A DNA stretch of 64,000 nt, taken from NCBI RefSeq assembly GCF_004298475.1, contig NZ_SCRP01000034.1:186001-250000 (forward strand), given 5' to 3'. Positions 45,330 through 54,958 of this stretch are shown here, piece by piece. A program made the translations under genes and the position numbers. The notes below the pieces were generated by a model. It saw only the letters and a list, made by a program, of their open reading frames with translations, searched no databases and was not told the origin of the DNA. The DNA is from Paraburkholderia sp. (GTDB lineage Bacteria > Pseudomonadota > Gammaproteobacteria > Burkholderiales > Burkholderiaceae). Every line of letters begins with the position of its first letter. The first letter of the stretch is position 1.

Positions 45330-47213
45330 ATGGAACAGGATTTTGTCCGCGCGTACGCCGCGCATCGCGACGGCCGACTGGACGACGCCGAGCGCGGCTA
45401 TCGCGCGACGCTCGCCGCCGATCCCGTGCACGTCGATGCGCTGCACCTGCTCGGCGTGCTGCGGCACCAGCGGGGGCAACACGCGGAAGCGGCGGATCTC
45501 GTCCGGCGTGCGGTCGATCTGCGCCCGGACGACGCCGCGCTCCAGCTGAACCTCGGCAACGCGCTGAAGGCGCTCGGCGAAATCGAGGGTGCGATCGAAC
45601 GTTTTCGCAACGCCCTCACGCTCGCGCCCACCTTCCCGCTCGCGCACTACAACCTCGGCAATGCCTATGCCGCGCTCGGCCGTCACGAAGACGCGATGTT
45701 CTCGTTCGGCCACGCGGTGCGCCTGCAGCCGGGCGATGCGTCGGCGCACAACAACCTCGGCAACGCATTTCACGCACTCGGCCGCTACGACGAAGCGATC
45801 GACTCGTTTCGCCGCACGCTGAAGATCCGTCCCGGGCACGCTGGCGCGCACAACAACCTGGGGATGTCGCTGAACGCGCTCGGCGACACGGCGGACGCGC
45901 TCGTGCAGTTCCGCGCGGCGCTCGCGGCGCAGCCGCGTTTCGTCGCGGCACACTTCAACCTCGCGAATACGCTCGACGCCACCGGCCAGCACCATGAAGC
46001 GGTCGCCTCGTTCGAGGCCGCGCTCGCGCTGCAGCCGCGTTTCGCGCCCGCGCTGTTCGGCCTCGGCAATGCGCTGGCCGCGCTGGGCCGGCACGACGAA
46101 GCGGTCGTGCCGCTCGAACGCACGGTCGGCATCGATCCGAAATTCGCGCTTGCGTGGCTCGCGCTCGGCACGACGCACCACGCGCTCGGCAACCATGAAG
46201 CCGCCGTGCGCGCATTCGACCAAGCCCTGCGCGTGCGCCCCGAACTCGCGGCGGCGCATCTGAACCGCGCCATTGCGTGGCTCACGACCGGCGACTTCCG
46301 GCGCGGCTTGCCCGAATACGAATGGCGGCTCGATCCGTCCGCGTGCGAACCCGCGCCATTCGATGCGCCCCCGGCGCGCGTTGCACCGGCCATGGCGTTG
46401 CCGCGCTGGCGCGGCGAACCGCTCGACGGCCGCACGCTCTTCGTCGAAGCCGAACAGGGCTTCGGCGATACGCTGCAGTTCGTGCGCTTCGTGCCGCTCG
46501 TCGCTGCGCGCGGTGCGCGCGTCGTGCTGGAAGTGCAGCCGCAACTGGTCCCGCTCATCGCGCCAGTTGCCAAGGCCGCACAGATCACGCTGATCGCCCA
46601 GGGCGCACCGCGACCGGCCGCCGACCTGCACTGCCCGCTGCTCTCGCTGCCGCTCGCGCTCGGCACGACCTTCGACGACTTGGCCGCGCACACGCCCTAC
46701 CTGTCGGCGCCCGCGCCGTACCTGCGCAAATGGCGCGGATCGCTTGGCGGCCAGGCGAAGCGCAAGATCGGCATTGCGTGGTCGGGGCGAATCCAGAAGC
46801 ATGAAAATCGTTCGCTGCCGCTGCACGCGCTCGAACCGCTTTTCGCGCTCGAAGGCATCGACTGGATCGTGCTCCAGCCGCAACTGAGCGACGCGGAACG
46901 CGCCACGCTCGACGCGCATCCGTGCGCGCGCGCGATTCACCGTCTCGACGGCAAGATCGCCGATTTCGCCGATACGGCCGCCGTGATCGAACGTCTCGAT
47001 GCGGTGGTGTCGGTCGATACGTCGATTGCGCACCTCGCGGGCGCGCTCGGCGCGAAGCTCTGGGTCATGCTGCCGTTCGCCGCCGACTGGCGCTGGTTCA
47101 CCGGCACGGACGAAAGCCCGTGGTATCCGCGTGCGCGGCTCGTGCGCCAGCCGCAGCCGGGCGCGTGGGCCGAAGTGATCGAGGCCGTCGCGAACGACTT
47201 GCGTTACTCATGA
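45330..47213 (+). CDS. TPR protein with C-terminal glycosyltransferase-like domain
   Basis: A 627-residue protein. Residues ~1-340 hold about nine or ten TPR units of 34 residues with the recurrent pattern AHNNLGNAFHALGRYDEAIDSFRRTLKIRPG. A short linker leads to RWRGEPLDGRTLFVEAEQGFGDTLQFVRFVPLVAARGARVVLEV and a Rossmann-like half with VDTSIAHLAGALGAKLWVMLPFAADWRWFTG near the end. This C-terminal module resembles GT9/GT41-type (heptosyltransferase or O-GlcNAc transferase-like) domains. Such proteins may glycosylate proteins, but neither donor nor target is known. There is no signal peptide. The start is ATG 45330 (MEQDFVRAYAA). Confidence 0.85.
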   Translation: MEQDFVRAYAAHRDGRLDDAERGYRATLAADPVHVDALHLLGVLRHQRGQHAEAADLVRRAVDLRPDDAALQLNLGNALKALGEIEGAIERFRNALTLAPTFPLAHYNLGNAYAALGRHEDAMFSFGHAVRLQPGDASAHNNLGNAFHALGRYDEAIDSFRRTLKIRPGHAGAHNNLGMSLNALGDTADALVQFRAALAAQPRFVAAHFNLANTLDATGQHHEAVASFEAALALQPRFAPALFGLGNALAALGRHDEAVVPLERTVGIDPKFALAWLALGTTHHALGNHEAAVRAFDQALRVRPELAAAHLNRAIAWLTTGDFRRGLPEYEWRLDPSACEPAPFDAPPARVAPAMALPRWRGEPLDGRTLFVEAEQGFGDTLQFVRFVPLVAARGARVVLEVQPQLVPLIAPVAKAAQITLIAQGAPRPAADLHCPLLSLPLALGTTFDDLAAHTPYLSAPAPYLRKWRGSLGGQAKRKIGIAWSGRIQKHENRSLPLHALEPLFALEGIDWIVLQPQLSDAERATLDAHPCARAIHRLDGKIADFADTAAVIERLDAVVSVDTSIAHLAGALGAKLWVMLPFAADWRWFTGTDESPWYPRARLVRQPQPGAWAEVIEAVANDLRYS

Positions 47214-47461
47214 GCGTAACGAACCTCCAGGCGCATATTTCACGCACGAAAAAAAGGTCATCGAGGATTACCGGGGAACGCGGCACACGCGATTGCCTCC
47301 CCTGGTGGGCGATCATCATCCCGACGCGGCGTGAAGCCGGGCTCGGGGTGCGACACGCATGACACGCAGTCCCAATCAATCGAATCCTTCCCCGCCAGCC
47401 TTACTTTGACGCGCTGGGCACGCGGCTCCCCGCGGCCCATCGGACTAGAACCAGAAACGCA

Positions 47462-48781
47462 CTAAAAGCGCGTCTCCCGCGCCGAGCGCAGAAAGGTATC
47501 GAGCAGCGGCGTGCAGTCGAGCAGTTCCGGCCCGCCCGCGCGATGGAATTCCGGGTGCCACTGCACGCCGAGCACGAACGGCGCACGGCGATAGCGCACC
47601 GCTTCGATCAGGCCGTCACCGGCAGACACCGCCTCGACCGTCAGATCGCGCCCCAGCGTTTTCACCGCCTGATGGTGGATCGAGTTGACGATCGCCTCGC
47701 GCCGCCCCGGAAACATGCTCGAAAGCGTGGAGCCCTCGGGGAACGTCACCGCATGACGGTGCTGATCGTAGTGCTCACTCACGTGCACGCCTGCGGTCGG
47801 CACGTCGGTCGCGATGTCCTGGTAGAGCGTCCCGCCGAATGCCACGTTGATCAGCTGGCAGCCGCGGCAAACGCCCAGCACCGGCTTGCCCGACTCCACG
47901 AACTCGTGCAGCAGCTCCAGTTCGTACATGTCGCGCACGCGGTCGCCCGGCCATTCGGGCCGCGCCGCCGCTTCCGCGTAGGTCTGCGGCGAGACGTCGG
48001 CGCCGCCCTGAAGCAGCAGGCCGTCGAGATGCTTCGCGTAATCGCGCAGGCGGATATTGCTCGGATGCAGCATGCCCTGGTGGCCGACCGTCGGGATCAT
48101 GAACACGATCACGTCGCGCGACATGACCCAGTGCGCAATCGACTCTTCGAGATATTGCAGCGTCTTGCCGCGCAGGCCTCGCGCGCCCGGCTCCGGGTGA
48201 AAGATCCGTGCCGAAACGCCGATGCGCAGCGTGCGCTGCGTGATGCGCTGCCCCGCGCGGTCGAACAATTGCCGCGCACGCGCGGCGACGATGCGGCCAA
48301 ACACGGACCACGCCGAATCGTTCGGCTGCAGATAGCGCGGCGGATTGGGCGGCAGCGCGCCGGGCGGCGGCGGATTCTGCTTGCCGAAGTCCGGCGCCTG
48401 GCCAAAGCCCGCAGGCGCTGCGCCCGGACGCGGAGTTTCCGCCGGGGCAGGCGCGGTCTTGCCCGCGTCCGTCGTCTGCGGGAGGGGAATCTCAGGCACG
48501 TGCGCCGCCTCCTGCTGCGCGGGCGCGGGCTCGCGTGCTGTTCCGCCCTGCCCCGTGGCCGGCACCGCGGTCGGCCCCGCAGTCGGCCCTCCAGTCGGCA
48601 CGCTCGCGGGCGCATCGGCCGGGGCTGCGGGCGATGTGGAAGCGGGAGCAGAGGGTGAACCGGAAGAAGCGCCGGACGAGCCGGCTGAGGCGGTGGATTG
48701 GGCGGTGCCGGGCGATCCGGCATCGGGGGGACGGCCAGCGCCGTCGGGAATCTCTGAGTGGTCGGAGTTGTTGTCGCTCAT
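47462..48781 (-). CDS. Gamma-glutamyl-gamma-aminobutyrate hydrolase family protein with long disordered N-terminus
   Basis: A 439-residue protein whose last ~250 residues form a class I glutamine-amidotransferase-like hydrolase of the PuuD type (peptidase C26). The nucleophile is Cys305 in KPVLGVCRGCQLINVAFGG, and the catalytic His/Glu are in LGVQWHPEFHR. PuuD cleaves gamma-Glu-GABA in putrescine breakdown. The first ~185 residues are Pro/Ala/Gly/Thr-rich and apparently disordered, nearly doubling the usual ~250-residue length. No other puu genes are adjacent, so the substrate is uncertain. The whole frame from ATG 48781 is open and uses similar codons throughout. Confidence 0.85.
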   Translation of the reverse strand: MSDNNSDHSEIPDGAGRPPDAGSPGTAQSTASAGSSGASSGSPSAPASTSPAAPADAPASVPTGGPTAGPTAVPATGQGGTAREPAPAQQEAAHVPEIPLPQTTDAGKTAPAPAETPRPGAAPAGFGQAPDFGKQNPPPPGALPPNPPRYLQPNDSAWSVFGRIVAARARQLFDRAGQRITQRTLRIGVSARIFHPEPGARGLRGKTLQYLEESIAHWVMSRDVIVFMIPTVGHQGMLHPSNIRLRDYAKHLDGLLLQGGADVSPQTYAEAAARPEWPGDRVRDMYELELLHEFVESGKPVLGVCRGCQLINVAFGGTLYQDIATDVPTAGVHVSEHYDQHRHAVTFPEGSTLSSMFPGRREAIVNSIHHQAVKTLGRDLTVEAVSAGDGLIEAVRYRRAPFVLGVQWHPEFHRAGGPELLDCTPLLDTFLRSARETRF

Positions 48782-48913
48782 GACGTGGGGTCAGGCGCGC
48801 GGCGCGCGAACGATTAACACGGGACGATTATGCGTCGCCCCGCCAGGAGCCGCCAGTCCCGTGCACAGTTACCGCCAGCCCGCCATCACCGGCGCACTGG
48901 CGAAACCGGGCAT

Positions 48914-50671
48914 TTACGCGTCGGGCCGCTCGTCGAAAGTCTCGCGCAACGCGATCTGCATCGACGCGTGGATCTTCACGCACCAGCGCCACAGCAGCAT
49001 CGTGAGCCCCGCCGCGCCCGCCAGCAGGCCGATCAGATAGCCGGTTGGCGGCAGGATCGTCCGCGAAAGCCCTGCGACGAGGAGGAAAACGCCCACCATC
49101 GCGAGCACCGGCACGATTTCGGCGATCGTATGACGCAGCGCGCGCGTCAAGCGCCCCGCATGCTCGGGATTCACGCTCACCTCGGCCAGCAGCAGCGCGA
49201 GCGACTGCATCTTGCGCCATACGGCCACGAGAAACGGCATCGCGATCAGCAGCGCCCCGCCCCACAGCACGACGCGCTGAATGTTCGCATCGGGCAGCCA
49301 CGCCGACAACGCCGGCGCCGCATAGTACGCGCCATAGGACACGCCGATGAAAATCGCCGACACGAGCGCGAGATTCACGGCCACCTGCACCACGATGCGC
49401 CGTACGAGCGTGAAGAAGGTCGGCCCCGACGAGCGCGGCATCAGGCTGCTCAGCCACTGGCCGTACAGCGCGAACACGTTCGAGACGACGGGCGGCATGG
49501 CGCGCGCGAGTTTTTGCGAAAGCGGATCGGCGAAGCGGATCAGGTACGGCGTCGTGAGCGTCGTGATGGCCGAAACCGCGACGGCAATCGGATAGAGGAA
49601 ACCGCTCGTCACCTTGAGCGTGAGGCCGAGCGACGCGATGATGAACGAAAACTCGCCGATCTGCGAGACGGTCATGCCCACGCGCATCGACGTGCGTCCG
49701 TCGCTGCCCGCGAGGAACGTGCCGAGCCCGCACGAAACGAGTTTGCCGAGCACCACCGCCAGCGAAATCACGGCGATCGGCCACGCGTATTCCACCATCA
49801 CGTGCGGATTGAGCATGAGCCCGACCGTCACGAAAAAGATCGCGGAAAAAGCGTCGCGCAACGGCGCGATCAGGTGCTCGATACGATGCAGGTGCCGCGA
49901 CTCGGCCATGATCGCGCCAATGAGGAACGCGCCGAGCGCAATCGAATAATCGAGCTTCACCACCAGCAGGCAGAACCCGAAGCAAAAGCCCAGCACCGAA
50001 ATGAGCAGCATCTCGTCGCTCCCCACGCGCGCGACGTAGCCGAGCAGGCGCGGCACGACCATGATGCCCGCGAGCAGCGATACGACCATGAAGAGCAGCA
50101 GCTTGCTGAGCGTGATGAACGCGATGCCGGGCGAGAGTTCGCCGGTCTGCGCGAGGCCGCCGAGCAGCACGAGCATCGCAATGCCGAGGATGTCCTCGAC
50201 GATCAGGATGCCGAACACGAGCTGCGCGAACTTCTCGCGCTTGAGGCCGAGGTCGGAGAGCGCCTTGACGATGATCGTGGTCGAGGAGATGGCGAGAATC
50301 GCACCGAGAAAGAGCGCATCCATGGCGCTCCAACCGAACGCGCGGCCGATCTCGTAGCCGATCCACATCATCAGCGCGATTTCGGAGACTGCCGCGATGA
50401 TCGCGGTCACGCCGACCTGGAAGAGCTTCTTCAGGCTGAATTCGAGCCCGAGCGAGAACATCAGGAAAACGACGCCGAGCTCGCCCATCGTCTGGATGGT
50501 CTGCTCGCCGTGAATGAGCGGAAACGGCGGCGTGTACGGCCCGATGATGACGCCCGCGGCGATATAGCCGAGCACCACCGGCTGCTTCAGGCGATGAAAC
50601 AGCACCGTGACGACGCCGGCCAGCGCCATCACGACAGCCAGATCCTGAATGAAGCCGATTTCCTGATGCAT
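48914..50671 (-). CDS. CPA2-family cation:proton antiporter
   Basis: A 585-residue membrane protein of the monovalent cation:proton antiporter-2 family (KefB/C, YbaL relatives). It has about 12-13 transmembrane helices, including LGYIAAGVIIGPYTPPFPLIHG, AILAISSTTIIVKALSDLGLKREKFAQLVFGILIVEDILGIAMLVLLGGL and GMTVSQIGEFSFIIASLG, which are characteristic. The C-terminal TrkA-N domain found in Kef proteins is absent; instead additional hydrophobic segments (about 420-560) end in a short cytoplasmic tail. It likely exchanges K+ or Na+ for H+. Monocistronic. Confidence 0.9.
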   Translation of the reverse strand: MHQEIGFIQDLAVVMALAGVVTVLFHRLKQPVVLGYIAAGVIIGPYTPPFPLIHGEQTIQTMGELGVVFLMFSLGLEFSLKKLFQVGVTAIIAAVSEIALMMWIGYEIGRAFGWSAMDALFLGAILAISSTTIIVKALSDLGLKREKFAQLVFGILIVEDILGIAMLVLLGGLAQTGELSPGIAFITLSKLLLFMVVSLLAGIMVVPRLLGYVARVGSDEMLLISVLGFCFGFCLLVVKLDYSIALGAFLIGAIMAESRHLHRIEHLIAPLRDAFSAIFFVTVGLMLNPHVMVEYAWPIAVISLAVVLGKLVSCGLGTFLAGSDGRTSMRVGMTVSQIGEFSFIIASLGLTLKVTSGFLYPIAVAVSAITTLTTPYLIRFADPLSQKLARAMPPVVSNVFALYGQWLSSLMPRSSGPTFFTLVRRIVVQVAVNLALVSAIFIGVSYGAYYAAPALSAWLPDANIQRVVLWGGALLIAMPFLVAVWRKMQSLALLLAEVSVNPEHAGRLTRALRHTIAEIVPVLAMVGVFLLVAGLSRTILPPTGYLIGLLAGAAGLTMLLWRWCVKIHASMQIALRETFDERPDA

Positions 50672-50833
50672 GCGGGATAGACCTTACAAATTGCTGACGA
50701 AGGACGAAATCTTAACCGATGGATGCGTCAATCCCAACTACGCTACGGTGAAAATACAGCCCTACAATAACGAGCCCGTGACTGCAGTCCGTACGCCGCT
50801 GCCGGGCCGGGCAGTTCACCCTTTCATGACGCC

Positions 50834-52240
50834 ATGACGACCGAATTCACCCCGTTTCCCCCGCTCGCCCGGCTTGCCGCCGATCTCGACGCCGGCCGCA
50901 CGACGAGCCGCGCGCTCGTCGAAACCGCACTCGCGCGCATCGCTGACCCGGCAGGCCAGGGCTCGACCGTCTTCACACACGTCGATGCCGCACGCGCGCG
51001 CGCCGTCGCCGACGCGCACGACCGCCTGCGCGCATCGGGCACCGTGCTTTCGCCGCTCGCGGGCATTCCTGTCTCGGTGAAAGATCTGTTCGACATCGAA
51101 GGCGAAGTCACGCGGGCAGGCTCCACCGCGCTGCGCGACGCGCCGCCCGCGCAGGCCGACGCCGCCGCCGTCGCGCGACTGCGCCACGCGGGCGCCGTGC
51201 TGATCGGAAGGACCAACATGAGCGAGTTCGCGTTCTCGGGGCTCGGGCTGAATCCGCACTATGGCACCCCGCTCTCGCCGTACCGGCGGGGCGTCGCGGG
51301 CAGCGCGGGCAAGGCGGACAAGGCGAACGATAAGCGCGTGGCGGGCGGCTCGTCGTCCGGGGCGGCGGCCTCCGTGGCCGACGGCATGGCCGCCGTCGCG
51401 CTCGGCACCGACACGGGCGGCTCGATCCGCATCCCGGCAGCGTTCTGCGGCCTCACGGGCTTCAAGCCGACTGCCGCGCGCGTCCCGAAGACCGGCGCCG
51501 TCCCGCTTTCGCCGACGCTCGACTCATTCGGCCCGATCGGCAACAGCGTCGCGTGCTGCGCGCTCGTCGACCGCATCCTCGCCGGGCTCGCGCCGCACGT
51601 GCCGGCCGCGCGCCATCTCGAAGGCGTGCGGCTCGGCGTGCTGACCAACTATGTGAACGACGGCGTCGAGCCGGAAGTTGCCGACGCAATCGACACCGCG
51701 CTCAGGCACCTCGACGCGGCGGGCGCGATCGTCTCCGAAGTGCGCTTCGCCGCACTCGACCGGCTGCCGGAGATCAACCGTTACGGCTTCTCGCCGATCG
51801 AAGCCTACGCGTGGCATCGCGAGCTGATCGCGCAGCACCGCGACGAATACGATCCGCGCGTGCTGGTCCGCATCCTGAAGGGCGAGCCGGCCCGCGCCTG
51901 CGACTATCTCGACCTGGTCGCCGCGCGCGCATCCGTGCTCGAAGAGGCACAGGCGACGCTCTGGTCGCGCTTCGACGCCGTGATCGCGCCCACCGTGCCG
52001 ATCGTGCCGCCGCCGCTTGCGCCGCTCGCCGCCGACAACGACGTCTTCGCGCAGACCAACGCCCTCGTGTTGCGCAACCCGAGTGCGTTCAATTTCCTCG
52101 ATGCGTGTGCGCTCTCGCTGCCGTGCCACCACCATGGCGCGGCGCCGGTCGGGCTCATGCTCGTCGGTGCGCCTTACGCCGACGACGCGCTGCTCGCCAT
52201 CGGGCGCGGCGTCGAAGCCGTGCTCGCGCCGTTGCGCTGA
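50834..52240 (+). CDS. Amidase signature family protein
   Basis: A 468-residue amidase with the Ser-cisSer-Lys triad. The lysine is in PVSVKDLFDIEGEVTRAGS (about residue 82). The serines are in GGSSSGAAASVADGMAAVALGTDTGGSIRIPAAFCGLTGFKPT (about 173-215). It resembles GatA-like aliphatic amidases. No gatB or gatC is adjacent, so it is not the tRNA amidotransferase. A small insertion (SAGKADKANDKR) precedes the glycine-serine segment. The amide substrate is unknown. Stands alone, divergent from the antiporter. Confidence 0.9.
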   Translation: MTTEFTPFPPLARLAADLDAGRTTSRALVETALARIADPAGQGSTVFTHVDAARARAVADAHDRLRASGTVLSPLAGIPVSVKDLFDIEGEVTRAGSTALRDAPPAQADAAAVARLRHAGAVLIGRTNMSEFAFSGLGLNPHYGTPLSPYRRGVAGSAGKADKANDKRVAGGSSSGAAASVADGMAAVALGTDTGGSIRIPAAFCGLTGFKPTAARVPKTGAVPLSPTLDSFGPIGNSVACCALVDRILAGLAPHVPAARHLEGVRLGVLTNYVNDGVEPEVADAIDTALRHLDAAGAIVSEVRFAALDRLPEINRYGFSPIEAYAWHRELIAQHRDEYDPRVLVRILKGEPARACDYLDLVAARASVLEEAQATLWSRFDAVIAPTVPIVPPPLAPLAADNDVFAQTNALVLRNPSAFNFLDACALSLPCHHHGAAPVGLMLVGAPYADDALLAIGRGVEAVLAPLR

Positions 52241-52487
52241 GGTGTGCCGACGGGCGCTGATGCATGCTTGAAGCGCCCGGTGAAGTGCGCTGTGAAGTGC
52301 CCTGTGAAGCGCCCCGAATGGCGCTGAAACCCGGGGACACGGCCCGCCTCGCGCGGGCCGCGCTGATCACGAACCCTGCACACGATCAAGTCCGCCGAGC
52401 GCGCCGCGCGCATCCTTCGCGCTAGAATCGCGGACACGCCGTCGCAGCCCGCACACGCTGCGCCATTCAAATCGCCATCCGACACAC

Positions 52488-53018
52488 ATGAACGACGATA
52501 ACGCGCTGTTGCGCCGCGAGCGCGGCCTCCTGGTCCTCCTCGCTCTGCTTTCCCTCGCGCTACTGGGCGGCGCTCTCTACATGCAGCACTACAGGAGCGA
52601 AGATCCCTGTCCGCTGTGCATCATCCTGCGCTACTTCTTCCTGCTGGTTGCCGTGTTCGCGTTCCTCGGCGCGCGCCTGTCGAGCTGGCGCGGCGTGCGC
52701 GTGCTCGAAGCCCTGATCGTGCTGTCGGCGCTGGGCGGCATCATCGCCGCGGCGCGGCTCGTCTGGGTCCAGGCGTTCCCGAACATGAGCTGCGGCTTCG
52801 ACGTCCTGCAGCCCGTCGTCGACGGCCTGCCGCCCGCCAAGTGGCTGCCGGGCGTGTTCAAGGTCGGGGGCCTGTGCGAGACGATCTATCCGCCGATCCT
52901 CGGCGTGTCGATGCCCGCGTGGTCGCTGATCGCGTTCGTCTGCATGTTCGTGACCGTGCTTTCGAGCCTGTGGCGCAACCGTCGCCGCCAGGTGTCGTGG
53001 CCCGGCATCCGCCGCTGA
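52488..53018 (+). CDS. dsbB: Disulfide bond formation protein B
   Basis: A 176-residue inner-membrane quinone reductase that reoxidises DsbA. It has four transmembrane helices. The first periplasmic loop has the CxxC pair [11 protein letters not shown] (about Cys43/Cys46). The second loop has the partner cysteines in [10 protein letters not shown] and VGGLCETI. Length matches DsbB. It is 247 nt downstream of the amidase gene. Confidence 0.95.
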   Translation: MNDDNALLRRERGLLVLLALLSLALLGGALYMQHYRSEDPCPLCIILRYFFLLVAVFAFLGARLSSWRGVRVLEALIVLSALGGIIAAARLVWVQAFPNMSCGFDVLQPVVDGLPPAKWLPGVFKVGGLCETIYPPILGVSMPAWSLIAFVCMFVTVLSSLWRNRRRQVSWPGIRR

Positions 53019-53413
53019 TCCACCGCCAGGCAGCACGGCGGCTCATCGCGATCGTTGCACCCGCCGCACCGATTGCACCGGCCTCGCCGCTTGCACCAGG
53101 CTTCACCCGCCGCACCTGTGGCGCATGCGGCATTTCCTGCACCCATGGCGCCCATCCCGGCGCCACCGCTGCGCCGTCTTCCCTGGGCGTCCCGCCGCCA
53201 AAGCGCGGGGAAAATGCAGGGAAAGGGCGGGATCACACCCGCCCGCCGTCATTCATGACGGCCGCCAGATAACCCCCATCCGCGGCGGGGAATACTTTCC
53301 TCGCCCGAGCAGTGCTATCTTGCAAAAAGGATGGCGATCTACGTGCGCGAGGCCGGCTCCGGCAAGCCCCCTGCGTAACGCGCGCCCGATCCGCAATGTC
53401 TTCCGGATCCATC
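53019..53413. other. 395-nt gap between dsbB and xdhA; hairpin, no gene
   Basis: GGGCGGG (53225-53231) pairs perfectly with CCCGCCC (53238-53244) around ATCACA. There is no T-run, so termination is uncertain. The first half is rich in imperfect GCACC/GCCGC repeats and its open frames look like composition artefacts. The xdh promoter should lie in the last ~100 nt, but no good hexamers were found. Confidence 0.55.
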
Positions 53414-54958
53414 ATGACAAGGCAAACCATCCGATTCCTGCGCCGGGGCGCCGTGCACGAAGTGAGCGACGTTCCGGTCACGCGCACGGTACTGCAATAC
53501 CTGCGTGAAGACCTGCATGCCTGCGGCACCAAGGAAGGCTGCGCAGAAGGCGACTGCGGCGCATGCACGGTGGTCGTCGGCGAACTCGATGCCAACGGAC
53601 GCCTCGTCCTCAAAGCCGTCAACGCCTGCATCCAGTTCCTGCCCACGCTCGACGGCCGCGCCCTCTTCACCGTCGAAGACCTGCGCGCGCCCGATGGCGC
53701 ACTGCATCCGGTCCAGCAAGCGCTTGTCGATTGCCATGCCTCGCAGTGCGGCTTCTGCACGCCGGGCTTCGCCATGTCGCTGTGGGCGCTCTACGAACAC
53801 CAGAGCGTCGATGCGGGCGTGCCCTCGCGCGACGAGATCAACCGGACCCTTTCGGGCAACCTGTGCCGCTGCACCGGCTACCGGCCCATCGTCGACGCGG
53901 CCCGCAGCATGTTCGACTACACGCGCCATGCCCGCGTCGCGCTCGATCGCACGGCTATCGAAGACGCCCTGCACAAGCTCCAGCGCCCCGCCACGTTCGA
54001 ATACCGCGGCCCCGATGCGCGCGGCGCCGGGTACGGCGAAGCCACGTTCTTCGCGCCGCGCACGCTCGCCGAGTTCGCCGCGCTGCGTGCCGCACGGCCC
54101 GAAGCGCGCGTGCTCGCCGGCAGCACCGACATCGGCCTGTGGGTCACGAAGCAGTTTCGCGATCTGGGCGACTTGATCTACACGGGCAACGTCGCCGAAC
54201 TGCGCGCGCTCACGCACGACGCGCACGCCATCACGATCGGCGCCGCCGTGCCGCTCGAAGAGGCATACGCCGCGCTGGCCGTCGACTATCCCGAGCTCGC
54301 GGAACTGTGGACGCGCTTCGCGTCGCCGCCGATCCGCAATGCGGGGACGCTCGGCGGCAACATTGCGAACGGCTCGCCGATCGGCGATTCGATGCCCGCG
54401 CTGCTCGCGCTCGACACGCAACTCGTGCTGCGCCGCGCCGACGACGTGCGCACGCTGCCGCTCGACGCGTTCTACACCGGCTATCAGAAGAATGCGCTCG
54501 CAACGGGCGAGTTCATCGAGGCGCTTCGCGTGCCGCGCCGCGCCCCCACGCTGCGCTTTCGCACCTACAAGATCTCGAAGCGCTACGACCAGGATATTTC
54601 TGCGGTGTGTGCCGCGTTCGCACTCGATATCGGCGACGATGGCGTGATCGCGCTCGCACGCATCGCGTTCGGCGGCATGGCCGCCACGCCGCTGCGCGCC
54701 GCGCTCGCCGAAGCCGCGCTGAGCGGCGCGCACTGGGACGAAGCGGCCGTGCTGCGCGCGATGGACGCGCTCGCCGACGACTACACACCGCTCACGGATC
54801 TGCGCGCGAGCGCCGCGTATCGCATCAAGGTCGCGCGCAACCTGTTGTGGCGCTGCTGGCTGGAGACGCGCAACGACGCTCCGCTTGCGCCGCGCGAGGT
54901 GAACGCGTTCGCCTTCGAAGGCGAGGACAACATGGCGCTCGCAGGAGACACGCGATGA
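53414..54958 (+). CDS. xdhA: Xanthine dehydrogenase small subunit
   Basis: A 514-residue iron-sulfur/FAD subunit that takes electrons from the molybdenum subunit to NAD+. Two [2Fe-2S] clusters are marked by ACGTKEGCAEGDCGACTVVVGE (about 38-60) and CGFCTPGF with NLCRCTGYRPIV (about 113-165). The FAD-binding domain (about 195-370) has AGSTDIGLWVTKQ and GGNIANGSPIGDSMPALLAL. ATG 53414 (MTRQTIRFLRRG) has GGAT upstream; an ATG 18 nt earlier is possible. The stop overlaps the xdhB ATG. Confidence 0.95.
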   Translation: MTRQTIRFLRRGAVHEVSDVPVTRTVLQYLREDLHACGTKEGCAEGDCGACTVVVGELDANGRLVLKAVNACIQFLPTLDGRALFTVEDLRAPDGALHPVQQALVDCHASQCGFCTPGFAMSLWALYEHQSVDAGVPSRDEINRTLSGNLCRCTGYRPIVDAARSMFDYTRHARVALDRTAIEDALHKLQRPATFEYRGPDARGAGYGEATFFAPRTLAEFAALRAARPEARVLAGSTDIGLWVTKQFRDLGDLIYTGNVAELRALTHDAHAITIGAAVPLEEAYAALAVDYPELAELWTRFASPPIRNAGTLGGNIANGSPIGDSMPALLALDTQLVLRRADDVRTLPLDAFYTGYQKNALATGEFIEALRVPRRAPTLRFRTYKISKRYDQDISAVCAAFALDIGDDGVIALARIAFGGMAATPLRAALAEAALSGAHWDEAAVLRAMDALADDYTPLTDLRASAAYRIKVARNLLWRCWLETRNDAPLAPREVNAFAFEGEDNMALAGDTR

